This document shows, in pieces, positions 7,152-15,736 of a stretch of 64,000 nt of DNA. The position numbers were made by a program, and so were the translations under genes. A model generated the notes under the pieces. That model was not told where the DNA came from. It worked only from the letters and a program-made list of their open reading frames with translations, and made no database searches. This stretch comes from Aminobacter carboxidus. Its GTDB lineage: Bacteria > Pseudomonadota > Alphaproteobacteria > Rhizobiales > Rhizobiaceae. The DNA lies in assembly GCF_014863355.1 (NCBI RefSeq), contig NZ_JACZEP010000007.1, positions 62,001 through 126,000 on the forward strand, in the 5' to 3' direction. Positions within the stretch are counted from its first letter, which is position 1. The number at the start of each line of letters is the position of its first letter.

Positions 7152-9725
7152 ATGAAATCCCATGTGAAAGCGGTTGTCATCGGCGGCGGCGTGGTGGGCT
7201 GCTCAGTGCTCTACCACCTCGCCCGCGCCGGCTGGACCGACGTCATGCTGATCGAGCGCTCGGAACTCACGTCGGGCTCGTCCTGGCACGCCGCCGGCGG
7301 CTTCCACACCCTCAACGGCGACCCCAACGTCGCCAAGCTGCAGGCTTATACGGTGCAGCTCTACAAGGAACTGGAGGAGATTTCCGGCCAGTCCTGCTCG
7401 CTGCATCTCACCGGCGGCGTCATGCTCGCCGACAGTCCCGAGCGCATGGACTTCCTGCGCCTGGCGCATGCCAAGGGCCGCTATCTCGGAATGGATACCG
7501 AGCTGATCACCCCCTCCGAGGCCAAGAAGATGTTCCCGCTGATGGACGAAAAGCATTTCGTCGGCGCCATGTGGGACCCGGTCGAAGGCCATCTCGATCC
7601 TTCCGGCACGACGCACGCCTACGCCAAGGCGGCAAAGAAGCTCGGCGCCGAGATCGTGCTGCGCAACCCGGTCAAGGAGCTGACGCAGGATGCCGACGGC
7701 ACCTGGAACGTCGTCACCGAGCAGGGCACCGTCAGGGCCGAGCACGTCGTCAACTGCGGTGGCCTGTGGGCCCGCGAAGTCGGCCGCATGGTCGGCGTCG
7801 AGCTGCCGGTTCTCGCCATGGAGCACATGTACCTGCTCACCGAGCCGATGCCGGAGGTCGAGGCCTTCAACAAGGAAACCGGCCGCGAGATGATCGGCGT
7901 GCTCGATTTCAAGGGCGAGATCTACACGCGCCAGGAGCGCAACGGCATCCTGCTCGGCACCTATGAGAAGGCCTGCAAGCCGTGGTCGCCTGTCAACACG
8001 CCGTGGGATTTCGGCCACGAACTGCTCGCGCCCGACCTCGACCGCATCGCGCCGTCGCTGGAGATCGGCTTCCAGCATTTCCCCGGCATCGCCAACGCCG
8101 GCATCAAGCAGGTCATCAACGGTCCCTTCACCTTCGCGCCCGACGGCAACCCGCTGGTTGGCCCGGTCCAGGGCCTGACCAATTTCTGGGTCGCATGCGG
8201 CGTCATGGCCGGCTTCAGCCAGGGCGGTGGCGTCGGCCTGGCGCTGTCCAACTGGATGGTCGATGGCGACCCGGGCTTCGACGTCTGGGGTATGGATGTC
8301 GCGCGCTGGGGCGAATGGGCGAGCCTGCGCTACACCAACGCCAAGGTGCGCGAAAACTACTCGCGGCGCTTCTCGATCCGTTTTCCGAATGAAGAACTGC
8401 CCGCCGCCAGGCCGGCCCAGACCACCCCGCTCTACGACACCATGGTCGCCAACAACGCCGTCATGGGCGACAGCTGGGGCCTGGAAACACCGCTGTGGTT
8501 CGCGCCTGAGGGAACCGAACCCAAGGACATCGTCTCCTTCCACCGCTCCAACGATTTCGAGCATATCGGCAATGAGGTTCGTACAACGCGCGACCGCGTC
8601 GGCGTGACCGAGATCGCCAATTTCGCCAAATACGAAGTGTCGGGCCCGGCATCGGAGGATTTCCTCAACCGGCTGATGACCAACCGCATGCCGAAGAAGG
8701 GCCGCATCGTGCTGACGCCGATGCTCAACGAGTTCGGCCGCCTGATCGGCGACTTCACCATCGCCAAGACAGGCAACGACAAGTTCATGATCTGGGGCTC
8801 GTCGGCGGCGCAAAAGTATCACATGCGCTGGTTTGAACAGCACCTGCCCAAGGACGGATCGGTGCGCATCCACCGCTTCGACCAGACGCTGGTCGGCCTG
8901 TCGATTGCAGGCCCGAAGTCGCAGGCGCTGCTGGCCAAGCTGGTCGACGAGGACGTCTCCAGCAAGGCCTTCCGCTTCATGGATTTTCGCGAGATGGCCG
9001 TCGGCGGTGCGCCCTGCATGGTCAACCGCATCACCTATACCGGCGACCTCGGCTACGAGATCTGGATGGCACCTGCCTACCAGCGCCTCGTCTACAAGGC
9101 GATCAAGGACGCCGGCGAAGAGTTCGGCATCGTCGATTTCGGCATGAGAGCGCTTTTGTCCATGCGTCTCGAAAAGAACTTCCCGACCTGGTTCCGCGAA
9201 CTTCGCCCGATCTATGGGCCGTTCGAGGGTTCGATGGAGCGCTTCATCAAGCTCGAAAAGAACGACTTCATCGGCCGCGAGGCAGCCGCCAAGGAGCACG
9301 CCGAGGGGCCAAAGCTGCGCCGTGTCTCTTTCTATGTCGATGCGCAGGACGCCGACGTGATGGGCGACGAGCCTATCTGGGCCAAGGTCGGCGCCAAGGA
9401 CTTCGGCACGATCGAAAAGCCGCACGGCTATGGCGCGCCGCGCTTCGATGAGACAGGCAAGGAAGTGCGCGGTTCGGACGCCGCCACCGGCGCATCCGCC
9501 GTGCGCAGCATCGTCGACGGCGACTGGCGTGTGGTCGGCTGGGTGACGTCGGGCGGCTATGCCCATTATGTCCAGAAGTCGATGGCCCAGGGCTACGTGC
9601 CGGCAGCGCTTGCCGAAAACGAGGCGGAAGGTCTGTTCGAGATCGAGATCCTCGGCCACCGCCGCCCCGCCCGCATCAATGTCGAGCCGCCCTTTGATCC
9701 GAGCGGCGACAAGATGCGGGGGTAG
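7152..9725 (+). CDS. Dimethylglycine dehydrogenase-type FAD/GcvT oxidoreductase 1
   Basis: 857 residues with the layout of dimethylglycine/sarcosine dehydrogenases. It has an N-terminal DAO-type FAD domain (VVIGGGVVGCSVLYHLA), a linker (FAO-type) region to about residue 430, then GcvT and GcvT C-terminal folate-binding domains. SGSSWHAAG places His46 where DMGDH attaches FAD covalently. R-L-E-K-N-F-P and G-R-E-A-A in the C-terminal half are GcvT-like. It would oxidatively demethylate an N-methyl amine and pass the one-carbon unit to THF. It lies downstream of MttB1 and RidA. The true substrate could be dimethylglycine, sarcosine or another N-methyl product of MttB1. Confidence 0.85.
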   Translation: MKSHVKAVVIGGGVVGCSVLYHLARAGWTDVMLIERSELTSGSSWHAAGGFHTLNGDPNVAKLQAYTVQLYKELEEISGQSCSLHLTGGVMLADSPERMDFLRLAHAKGRYLGMDTELITPSEAKKMFPLMDEKHFVGAMWDPVEGHLDPSGTTHAYAKAAKKLGAEIVLRNPVKELTQDADGTWNVVTEQGTVRAEHVVNCGGLWAREVGRMVGVELPVLAMEHMYLLTEPMPEVEAFNKETGREMIGVLDFKGEIYTRQERNGILLGTYEKACKPWSPVNTPWDFGHELLAPDLDRIAPSLEIGFQHFPGIANAGIKQVINGPFTFAPDGNPLVGPVQGLTNFWVACGVMAGFSQGGGVGLALSNWMVDGDPGFDVWGMDVARWGEWASLRYTNAKVRENYSRRFSIRFPNEELPAARPAQTTPLYDTMVANNAVMGDSWGLETPLWFAPEGTEPKDIVSFHRSNDFEHIGNEVRTTRDRVGVTEIANFAKYEVSGPASEDFLNRLMTNRMPKKGRIVLTPMLNEFGRLIGDFTIAKTGNDKFMIWGSSAAQKYHMRWFEQHLPKDGSVRIHRFDQTLVGLSIAGPKSQALLAKLVDEDVSSKAFRFMDFREMAVGGAPCMVNRITYTGDLGYEIWMAPAYQRLVYKAIKDAGEEFGIVDFGMRALLSMRLEKNFPTWFRELRPIYGPFEGSMERFIKLEKNDFIGREAAAKEHAEGPKLRRVSFYVDAQDADVMGDEPIWAKVGAKDFGTIEKPHGYGAPRFDETGKEVRGSDAATGASAVRSIVDGDWRVVGWVTSGGYAHYVQKSMAQGYVPAALAENEAEGLFEIEILGHRRPARINVEPPFDPSGDKMRG

Positions 9726-9757
9726 TGTTCACGCGTTGCTGTCGATGATCGGCAATC

Positions 9758-9939
9758 ACCCCCACTCCGTCGCGCTCCGCACGCCACCTCTCCCCCTGCC
9801 CGGGGGAGAGGAAAAGAGCTTAGTTCTGCTCGGCGAACCGGAGAGCCCGGACAGACTCGGGTGCGAGCATGGCCGGAGGCCTTCCTCTCCCCCGTCGAAC
9901 GGGGGAGAGGTGGTTTGCGTAGCAAACCGGAGTGGGGGT
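9758..9939. repeat. Composite palindromic intergenic element, copy A
   Basis: The outer 12-base arms are perfect: ACCCCCACTCCG at 9758-9769 against CGGAGTGGGGGT at 9928-9939. Inside are two perfect 10-base hairpins sharing the arm CCTCTCCCCC/GGGGGAGAGG (9787-9811 and 9884-9910). No coding content. This is the type of nested CTCTCCCC palindrome that rhizobial genomes carry in many intergenic regions. A related element lies at 38095-38281. It sits between the DMGDH-type gene and the DddP-like gene and may end or stabilise transcripts. Confidence 0.8.
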
Positions 9940-9959
9940 CAATCTCACGGCGATCTGCC

Positions 9960-11306
9960 ATGACAGGCACCAACTTCGGCCACCACCGCAAGATCATGCC
10001 GTTCGAGCCGGGCTCCGTGGAGGATCTGCGCGAACAAGCCCGCAACAAGGCAGCAGGGCTCAACCAGCACGTTCTCGGCTACGGCTTGCAAGCCGAAGCC
10101 GAATGGGCGGCGGCCGGCATCGCGGCGCCCGACATGCCGGCCCTGCGAAAATACCGGCTGGACCGCATCCGCACCGAGCTCGCGCGGCGCGGTTATGCTG
10201 GCGCCCTGCTCTACGATCCCGTCAACATCCGCTACGCCACAGACTCGACCAACATGCAGCTGTGGGTCGCGCACAACCCGACCCGTCACTGCTTCGTTGC
10301 CACCGACGGCCCGGTGGTGCTGTTCGACTATTTCTCCTGCGAGCACCTGTCCGATCATTCCGGCGTCGTCGACGAGGTTCGCCCGGCAGTGTCGTGGATG
10401 TATCTCTACAGCGGCGAATTGACGGAGATGAAGGTCGAGCGCTGGGCGCAAGGCATCGCCGATGTCGTCCGTGAGCATGGCGGCGGCAACAGGCGCATCG
10501 CCGTCGACCATCTCGACCATGAGGGCGTCGACGCGCTCGCCCGCCTTGGAATTTCGCCGGGCAATGGCGAGGCGGTGATGGAGACCGCCCGGCTGATCAA
10601 GTCGCCTGACGAAATCCTCTGCATGCGCCGCTCGATCGTCGCCTGCGAGGCGGCAGTGGGCGAGATGGAGGCGGCGCTCCGCCCCGGCATTTCCGAGAAC
10701 GAACTCTGGGCAGAACTGCATCGCGGCAACATCGCCCGGGGCGGCGAATGGATCGAGACCCGTCTTCTGGCCTCAGGCCCGCGCACAAATCCGTGGTTCC
10801 AGGAGTGCTCGTCGCGCGTTGTCGAGGCTGGCGATCTCGTCGCGTTCGACACCGACCTTATCGGCCCATACGGCTTTTGCGCCGACCTGTCGCGCACATG
10901 GCTGTGCGGCGACGGAGAGCCGACCAATGAGCAGCGCGAACTCTACAGCATCGCCGCCGACCAGATTGCCTGCAACACGGCGCTGCTGAAACCTGGCGTC
11001 GGCTTCCGCGAACTGGTGGAGCGCGCGGCGGTGCCGCCGCCGGACTGCTTCCCGGCGCGCTACGGCGTGCTGTTCCACGGCGTCGGCCTGGCCGACGAGT
11101 ACCCGACCCTGCCCCATGCCGCGGACTGGACAGCCGATACGCCCGATGGCGTGCTTGAACCCGGCATGGTGGTGTGCGTCGAGAGCTACATCGGCCGCCT
11201 TGGCGGGCATGAGGGCGTCAAGATCGAGGAGCAGATACTGATCAGCGAGGACGGCCACGAGCAACTCTCAAGCTATCCGCTCGACAAGCGCCTGCTCGGC
11301 AAATGA
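9960..11306 (+). CDS. dddP: DddP-like M24-fold protein (putative DMSP lyase)
   Basis: 448 residues of the M24 aminopeptidase/creatinase fold. Its closest match from memory is DddP, which cleaves dimethylsulfoniopropionate to dimethyl sulfide and acrylate. The six metal ligands I recall for Roseobacter DddP (D295, D297, D307, H371, E406, E421) are all present here with a constant +2 shift: D297, D299, D309, H373, E408, E423. Y368 and D379 stand where DddP has its proposed catalytic Tyr and Asp. Shared strings include RYATDSTNMQLW and GGEWIETRLLASGPRTNPWF. Start ATG 9960 was preferred because upstream sequence is repeat. Xaa-Pro peptidase or creatinase activity is the alternative. Confidence 0.72.
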   Translation: MTGTNFGHHRKIMPFEPGSVEDLREQARNKAAGLNQHVLGYGLQAEAEWAAAGIAAPDMPALRKYRLDRIRTELARRGYAGALLYDPVNIRYATDSTNMQLWVAHNPTRHCFVATDGPVVLFDYFSCEHLSDHSGVVDEVRPAVSWMYLYSGELTEMKVERWAQGIADVVREHGGGNRRIAVDHLDHEGVDALARLGISPGNGEAVMETARLIKSPDEILCMRRSIVACEAAVGEMEAALRPGISENELWAELHRGNIARGGEWIETRLLASGPRTNPWFQECSSRVVEAGDLVAFDTDLIGPYGFCADLSRTWLCGDGEPTNEQRELYSIAADQIACNTALLKPGVGFRELVERAAVPPPDCFPARYGVLFHGVGLADEYPTLPHAADWTADTPDGVLEPGMVVCVESYIGRLGGHEGVKIEEQILISEDGHEQLSSYPLDKRLLGK

Positions 11307-11332
11307 AAACGCCGGGGAGACCCCGGCGTTTT
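11307..11332. terminator. Intrinsic terminator between convergent genes
   Basis: AACGCCGGGG and CCCCGGCGTT form a perfect 10-base stem around AGA, flanked by A and T runs on both sides. It can serve both the DddP-like gene (+) and the BASS transporter gene (-). Confidence 0.85.
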
Positions 11333-11348
11333 GCACGATGCAGCCGGC

Positions 11349-12311
11349 TCAGGCCTTATGCGACACCGCTTCGCTCTTCATCTCGCGATCTTCCATCCGC
11401 GAAAAGTAGTTGGCGACGAGTGCACCCGAGATGTTGTGCCAGACGCTGAACACCGCACTTGGCACGGCCGCCAGCGGCGAGAAATGCGCGTTTGCAAGCG
11501 CTGCACCCAGGCCGCTGTTTTGCATGCCGACTTCGATGGCGATGGCCTTGCGCTTGGCCAGCGAGAGGCCTGCCGCGCGCGCCGCGAAATAGCCGAGCAA
11601 CAGGCCAAAGCCGTTGTGCAGGACAACGACGGCGAAGATCATCAGTCCCGACTGGGCGATGTTGACCTTGTTCACCGCAACGACCGCCGACACGATCAGC
11701 ACGATACCGGCGACACTGACCAGCGGCAGCATCGGCTCGGCCGACTTCACCAGTGCTGGTGCAACCTTCTGCAGCACGAAGCCGAGCGCCAGCGGCACCA
11801 GGATCACCTTCACGATCGACAGGAACATGCTCATCGCATCGACCGGCAGGTATTGGCTGGCGAACATCCAGACGAGGAACGGCGTGACGATGGGCGCGAG
11901 CAGCGTGGTCACGCTGGTGCAGGCAACCGAAAGCGCCACATCGCCCTTGCCGAGATAGGTCATGACGTTGCTGGCCGTACCACCAGGGCAGCAGCCGACG
12001 AGGATCACGCCAGCAGCGACTTCCACCGGCATCGGGATGATGGTCGTCAGCAGCACGGCCAGAAGCGGCATGATCAGGAATTGGCCGACAACGCCGATGG
12101 CGACGTCGAAGGGACGGCGGGCGACTTCGGCGAAATCCTTGGCCGAGATGGTCAGGCCCATGCCGAACATGATGATGCCCAGCAGCACGACGATCCAAGG
12201 GGCGAAAATGCTGAAGGTCGACGGCAACAGGAAGCCGAGCACGGCGAACACGATCACCCAGATGGCGAAGCTGCGGCCGATGAAATTGGAGAATGCGGCA
12301 ATGGTTTTCAC
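11349..12311 (-). CDS. Bile acid:sodium symporter (BASS) family transporter
   Basis: 320 residues with about nine to ten hydrophobic helices. BASS signatures are MFGMGLTIS near residue 50, CCPGGTASNVMTYLGKGDVALSVA near 105-128 (the crossing helix that binds sodium) and EVGMQNSGLGAALA near 265. The family imports organic anions with sodium. Known substrates range from bile acids to pantoate, pyruvate and 2-keto acids, and nothing here fixes which. It is convergent with the DddP-like gene, with which it shares a terminator. A role in organosulfur or acid uptake would be speculation. Confidence 0.88.
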   Translation of the reverse strand: MKTIAAFSNFIGRSFAIWVIVFAVLGFLLPSTFSIFAPWIVVLLGIIMFGMGLTISAKDFAEVARRPFDVAIGVVGQFLIMPLLAVLLTTIIPMPVEVAAGVILVGCCPGGTASNVMTYLGKGDVALSVACTSVTTLLAPIVTPFLVWMFASQYLPVDAMSMFLSIVKVILVPLALGFVLQKVAPALVKSAEPMLPLVSVAGIVLIVSAVVAVNKVNIAQSGLMIFAVVVLHNGFGLLLGYFAARAAGLSLAKRKAIAIEVGMQNSGLGAALANAHFSPLAAVPSAVFSVWHNISGALVANYFSRMEDREMKSEAVSHKA

Positions 12312-12583
12312 GACGGGTCCTTAGGAGGATTCTTCTTGAGGGGTGAACTTCTGTCGCCACGGACGACATAAAGTTGCGCCCTTTTCCCGCCAAACCGTAA
12401 GATTGGCAACCAAATTCAACCACTTGCGACTTTATTGTTATGACGCAAGGTCACTGACCATTCGATCCACTCCCAATTTGATGTGGACAGGACCGTTGGC
12501 GAGTGGCTTCCGCGGTCACCTGCTCCGATAGTGCGGATGGCGCTGCAACAGCGCAGATTTCCTTTCACCAGATCGGACCGCAT

Positions 12584-13612
12584 ATGACGCATATCCACCG
12601 GATTGGCCTTTCAGCCCTCGCCCTTGCCGCCGGCTTTGCCGCGAACGCATCAATTGCGTCGGCACAGCCCCTGGCACCCAAAGTGCTGGTCATTACGATG
12701 TTTGGAGGCGAGGCAAAACCTTGGCTCGAGGGCCGCAAGTTTGACACCAAGCTGGCAATCCCAGGCTTCGCCAAGGAGTATCCGGAACTGGCCTGTGACG
12801 CCGCCGGCCTGTGCGTCATGACAACAGCAATGGGCTATGCCAATGCGGCAAGCTCGGTTTCCGCCCTCATTTACAGCGGTCTTGTCGATCTCAAGCAGAG
12901 CTACATCGTGATCGCCGGTATTGCCGGCGTCGATCCGACCGACGGCACGCTTGGTTCGGCGCATTGGGCGCGTTATGCCGTCGATGCCGGTCTGCGCCAC
13001 GCAATCGATCCGCGCCAGATTCCCGCCGACTGGCCCGATGGCGTGGTTGGGCTCGGCGCCAAGCGCCCTGGCGAAAAGCCAAGCTGGGGATCGGCAACCG
13101 AGGTTTACCAGCTCAACGAGCAGCTTCTGCAAAAGGCATTTGCCCTGACCAGCAGCGTCGAGCTCGCCGACAGCTCCGAAGCAAAAGCCTATCGCGTGGC
13201 TTACGCGGCCGCCCCCGGCAACGCGGCCCCTGAAGTCAGCATCTGTGACACGCTGTCCACCGACACCTACTGGCATGGTTCCATGATCGCCAAGAGCATG
13301 GGCGACTGGGTGTCCCTGTTGACTGAAGGCAAGGGCAACTACTGCACGACCCAGATGGAGGACAATGCCTCGCTGACCGCATTGCGCCGTGGGGCCGATG
13401 CCGGCCTGCTCGACTTCGACCGCATCGCCTTGCTGCGCACTGCATCGAACTTCGACCGCGAACCATCTGGTGTCAGCGCAATCGATTCGCTGAGCGCGAA
13501 GTCTGGTGGTTTCGGTCCGGCCGCCATCAACGCCTACCGGGTTGGCGCTGCCTTCGCCGATGCCGTCATCGGCAATTGGGGTGCTTGGGAAAAGGGCGTC
13601 CCGGCCAAGTAG
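12584..13612 (+). CDS. NUP-type purine nucleoside permease family protein, exported
   Basis: 342 residues with a signal peptide (MTHIHRIGLSALALAAGFAANASIASA) and the NUP family core: VLVITMFGGEAKPWL, GLCVMTTAMGYANAASSVSALI, IVIAGIAGVDPTDGTLGSAHWARYAVDAGLRHAID and MEDNASLTAL. The fold is related to purine nucleoside phosphorylases. Despite the historic name from Candida NUP, bacterial members are secreted or periplasmic and more likely bind or cleave nucleosides. ATG 12584 was chosen because it begins the signal peptide. It is a single gene ending at a terminator. Confidence 0.85.
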   Translation: MTHIHRIGLSALALAAGFAANASIASAQPLAPKVLVITMFGGEAKPWLEGRKFDTKLAIPGFAKEYPELACDAAGLCVMTTAMGYANAASSVSALIYSGLVDLKQSYIVIAGIAGVDPTDGTLGSAHWARYAVDAGLRHAIDPRQIPADWPDGVVGLGAKRPGEKPSWGSATEVYQLNEQLLQKAFALTSSVELADSSEAKAYRVAYAAAPGNAAPEVSICDTLSTDTYWHGSMIAKSMGDWVSLLTEGKGNYCTTQMEDNASLTALRRGADAGLLDFDRIALLRTASNFDREPSGVSAIDSLSAKSGGFGPAAINAYRVGAAFADAVIGNWGAWEKGVPAK

Positions 13613-13625
13613 GCCACATCAGAAG

Positions 13626-13650
13626 AGCAGGCGGCTGAGACCGCCTGCTT
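13626..13650. terminator. Hairpin between convergent genes
   Basis: AGCAGGCGG/CCGCCTGCT, a perfect 9-base stem with loop CTGAGA. The T tract is weak on both sides. It separates the NUP gene (+) from the PhnD-like gene (-). Confidence 0.6.
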
Positions 13651-13653
13651 CGC

Positions 13654-14460
13654 TCAAAGTCGAGCCAAGGCGGAAAACAGCGGCGCCATGGACACAGCTG
13701 GCGAGTTGAGCCCAGTGATGAAGGGCAAGCCCTTGCGCTTGGCCGTCCAGCCGATGACGACGACATCCCGGGCGGCCGGTTCGAAGCGCTGTGCCAGCGC
13801 CCAGCTCTGGCAATCGATGGTCGCAACGTCAGCCCGACCCTCTGCGATCGCCAGGATCGACGCGCGATGCCCGCCGCTTTCGATCCGATCGGAGAAAATC
13901 CGCAGCCCCTCGCCCAAGCCTGCAAGATCGCGCGAAATGCCAATGAAGCCGGACATCGAGTCGTGGCTGTTGAAGGCAAAGCGCTTGTCGCGGATCAGAT
14001 CGAGCGGGATGAGCGGCAGTTCGCCTTCAGGCGCATGCGCGTGGTCGGCCGTTACTGCCCCTCGACGGACGACGATGGCGCTGGAATAAAGCTCGCCGCG
14101 CCCGCCCTCGACGCCATCATAACTCGGCTGGCCGATCACCCTGACCTGTGCCGCCAGGCCAGTGGTTTCCATCGGTCCCCAGCACGTCTGGCCAAACAGC
14201 AGCCTGGGATGCCGCCACAATGTCGGCAGGTCGAACTCGTCTGGAGGTAGTGTCGCCGGATCCGGCGCGATATCAGTGCCTGATGTGTCGCGAATGCCTC
14301 CTGACACCGGCGGCAGGTCGGTATTGCGCCTAGCCAGTGCCTCCGGTGCGGGGATGCCGAGTTGAAGCAACGCCGTTCGCAACCTTGCCCATTGCGCGTC
14401 GACCTCGCCGCGCATCTCGGGCCAGTCATACATCGGCAGTGCGGCGATGAAGTCGCTCAT
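13654..14460 (-). CDS. PhnD-like substrate-binding protein without signal peptide
   Basis: 268 residues resembling the phosphate/phosphonate ABC-transporter periplasmic binding family. It has LLFGQTCWGPMETTGL, YSSAIVVRRG, FAFNSHDSMSGFIG (the small-ligand loop) and ADVATIDCQSWALAQRF. It begins MSDFIAALPMYDWPEMRGEV, which is already the first strand of the mature fold, so there is no secretion signal and it would be cytoplasmic. No ABC permease or ATPase is adjacent. It may be a soluble ligand-binding protein of unknown role rather than a transporter part. Confidence 0.75.
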   Translation of the reverse strand: MSDFIAALPMYDWPEMRGEVDAQWARLRTALLQLGIPAPEALARRNTDLPPVSGGIRDTSGTDIAPDPATLPPDEFDLPTLWRHPRLLFGQTCWGPMETTGLAAQVRVIGQPSYDGVEGGRGELYSSAIVVRRGAVTADHAHAPEGELPLIPLDLIRDKRFAFNSHDSMSGFIGISRDLAGLGEGLRIFSDRIESGGHRASILAIAEGRADVATIDCQSWALAQRFEPAARDVVVIGWTAKRKGLPFITGLNSPAVSMAPLFSALARL

Positions 14461-14507
14461 GGCTTCATTTCAGGCTTGAATGCGGAAAATGGCAAGCGAC
14501 GCAGCAC

Positions 14508-15518
14508 TTATTCCTTAGGCGGCTCTGCCGGCACTGGTGCTGTGCCCAGCCCATTGACGTTGCGCGCCCTGACGCGTGGCACGAACGCCCTGCCCGGCTC
14601 CGGCGCGCGACGCAGTGCTGGGTGACACACCGGCTCCTTGGCGCGGAAGGCATAGGCTTTGACCAACGCGAAATAGTTCGGATAGGCATAACCCTTGTTC
14701 ATCCGGAGCCACTCTTCGCGGCGCGCGCAGAACAGTTCCGGCAGCTTGTACCAGGCGACTGTCGGGCTCTTGTGGTGGACGAAATGCAGGTTGTTGTTGA
14801 GGAACAGGATCGACAGCGGCGAGCGTTCGACGATGATGGTGCGCCCTTCCGGATGCTCCGACCATTGATGCTCGGCAAAGGTGCGGATCGCAATCAGCGA
14901 ATGGCCGAGCCAGACAGGCACCAGCACATAGAGCCAGAGCGGCAGGCCGAAGCCAAAGTGGATGACCGGCAGCACGACAGCAAGGCCAGCGGCGTGCAGC
15001 AGCCAGGCTTTGCCAACGACCTTGTCGCCGGCTGCGATCGCCCTGGCATCTTCGATGAAGAAGCCGACGCAGGACAGCAGCGGTCCAAGCACGAAGCGCC
15101 CGGCCATGGTGTTGTTGACCCTGAGCACCAGTTTCATCGCCTCGGGCAGGTCGTCGTGCTGCCACAGCGCGCGGTAGTAGCTCTCCGGGTCGTCGAACGG
15201 ATCGGTCAGCTTTTCGTCGGCATGGTGGCGCAGGTGAATGGTCTTGAAGCGACGGTATGGCCAGAGCAACCCGATGGGCAGCGAGACAAGCGCTTCGTTG
15301 ATGCGGGCGTTGCGGGTCGGGTGGCCGTGGAGCACCTCGTGCACCAGCGACGACTGCAGCGCCACCACGAACACCAGAAGCAGAAGCGCCGCCACAGGAT
15401 AGCCCGGCCAGAGCAGCAGGCCGGCCACCAGCCAGGCGCCGTAGCAGGCCACGATCAGAAACACCGTCGGCCATTCGACCTTGGTGGTCGTGCCGCGTCT
15501 GTTTCCCCTGTTGGCCAT
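14508..15518 (-). CDS. Membrane fatty acid desaturase / hydroxylase family
   Basis: 336 residues with three histidine boxes typical of membrane di-iron desaturases: H60-EVL-H64-G-H66, H95-LR-H98-H99 and H245-FV-H248-H249, plus H217 in AEHQW. Hydrophobic helices lie at about 18-55 and 170-210. The enzyme would introduce a double bond or hydroxyl group into a lipid acyl chain or terpenoid at the inner membrane. ATG 15518 was chosen because upstream codons in the frame overlap the shared promoter. It is divergent from the XRE regulator at 15737, which may control it. Confidence 0.82.
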   Translation of the reverse strand: MANRGNRRGTTTKVEWPTVFLIVACYGAWLVAGLLLWPGYPVAALLLLVFVVALQSSLVHEVLHGHPTRNARINEALVSLPIGLLWPYRRFKTIHLRHHADEKLTDPFDDPESYYRALWQHDDLPEAMKLVLRVNNTMAGRFVLGPLLSCVGFFIEDARAIAAGDKVVGKAWLLHAAGLAVVLPVIHFGFGLPLWLYVLVPVWLGHSLIAIRTFAEHQWSEHPEGRTIIVERSPLSILFLNNNLHFVHHKSPTVAWYKLPELFCARREEWLRMNKGYAYPNYFALVKAYAFRAKEPVCHPALRRAPEPGRAFVPRVRARNVNGLGTAPVPAEPPKE

Positions 15519-15615
15519 GCTGCTGCCTGCTGTCCTTATGTGCCTGGAACTCGATGATTCCTGACATAATGCTGTCAGTAGGCTTGCGTTTCTGCAACGA
15601 GACAATGCGCACAGA

Positions 15616-15664
15616 TTGTTTACATTGCGCTTCTTAAGCCGCAAATGTTACACTTAGTAAACAA
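15616..15664. promoter_or_regulatory. Candidate operator between desaturase and XRE regulator
   Basis: Perfect inverted arms TTGTTTAC (15616-15623) and GTAAACAA (15657-15664) flank an AT-rich core that contains CTTAAG and an imperfect ACATT/AAATG pair. It lies between the divergent desaturase and XRE-family regulator genes, so it is a natural binding site for that regulator. No experimental motif is known to me. Confidence 0.4.
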
Positions 15665-15736
15665 ACAGGAAGATGAATCTATTTTCCGCCAGCGCTTTAC
15701 GTGCGTTTGGCAAACCATTCCACCTTTGGGCAGGCC

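Noticed and set aside
7203-9659. Minus-strand open frame of 818 codons
   Set aside because: It is the antisense shadow of the DMGDH-type gene at 7152, with Arg/His/Asp-rich composition and no domain. High GC codon bias makes such long frames.
11331-12371. Plus-strand frame of 346 codons rich in His, Asp and Arg
   Set aside because: Antisense to the BASS transporter, whose helices and GMQNSG motif are clear.
12503-12583. Longer start for the NUP-family protein
   Set aside because: It would put 27 polar residues before an otherwise perfect signal peptide.
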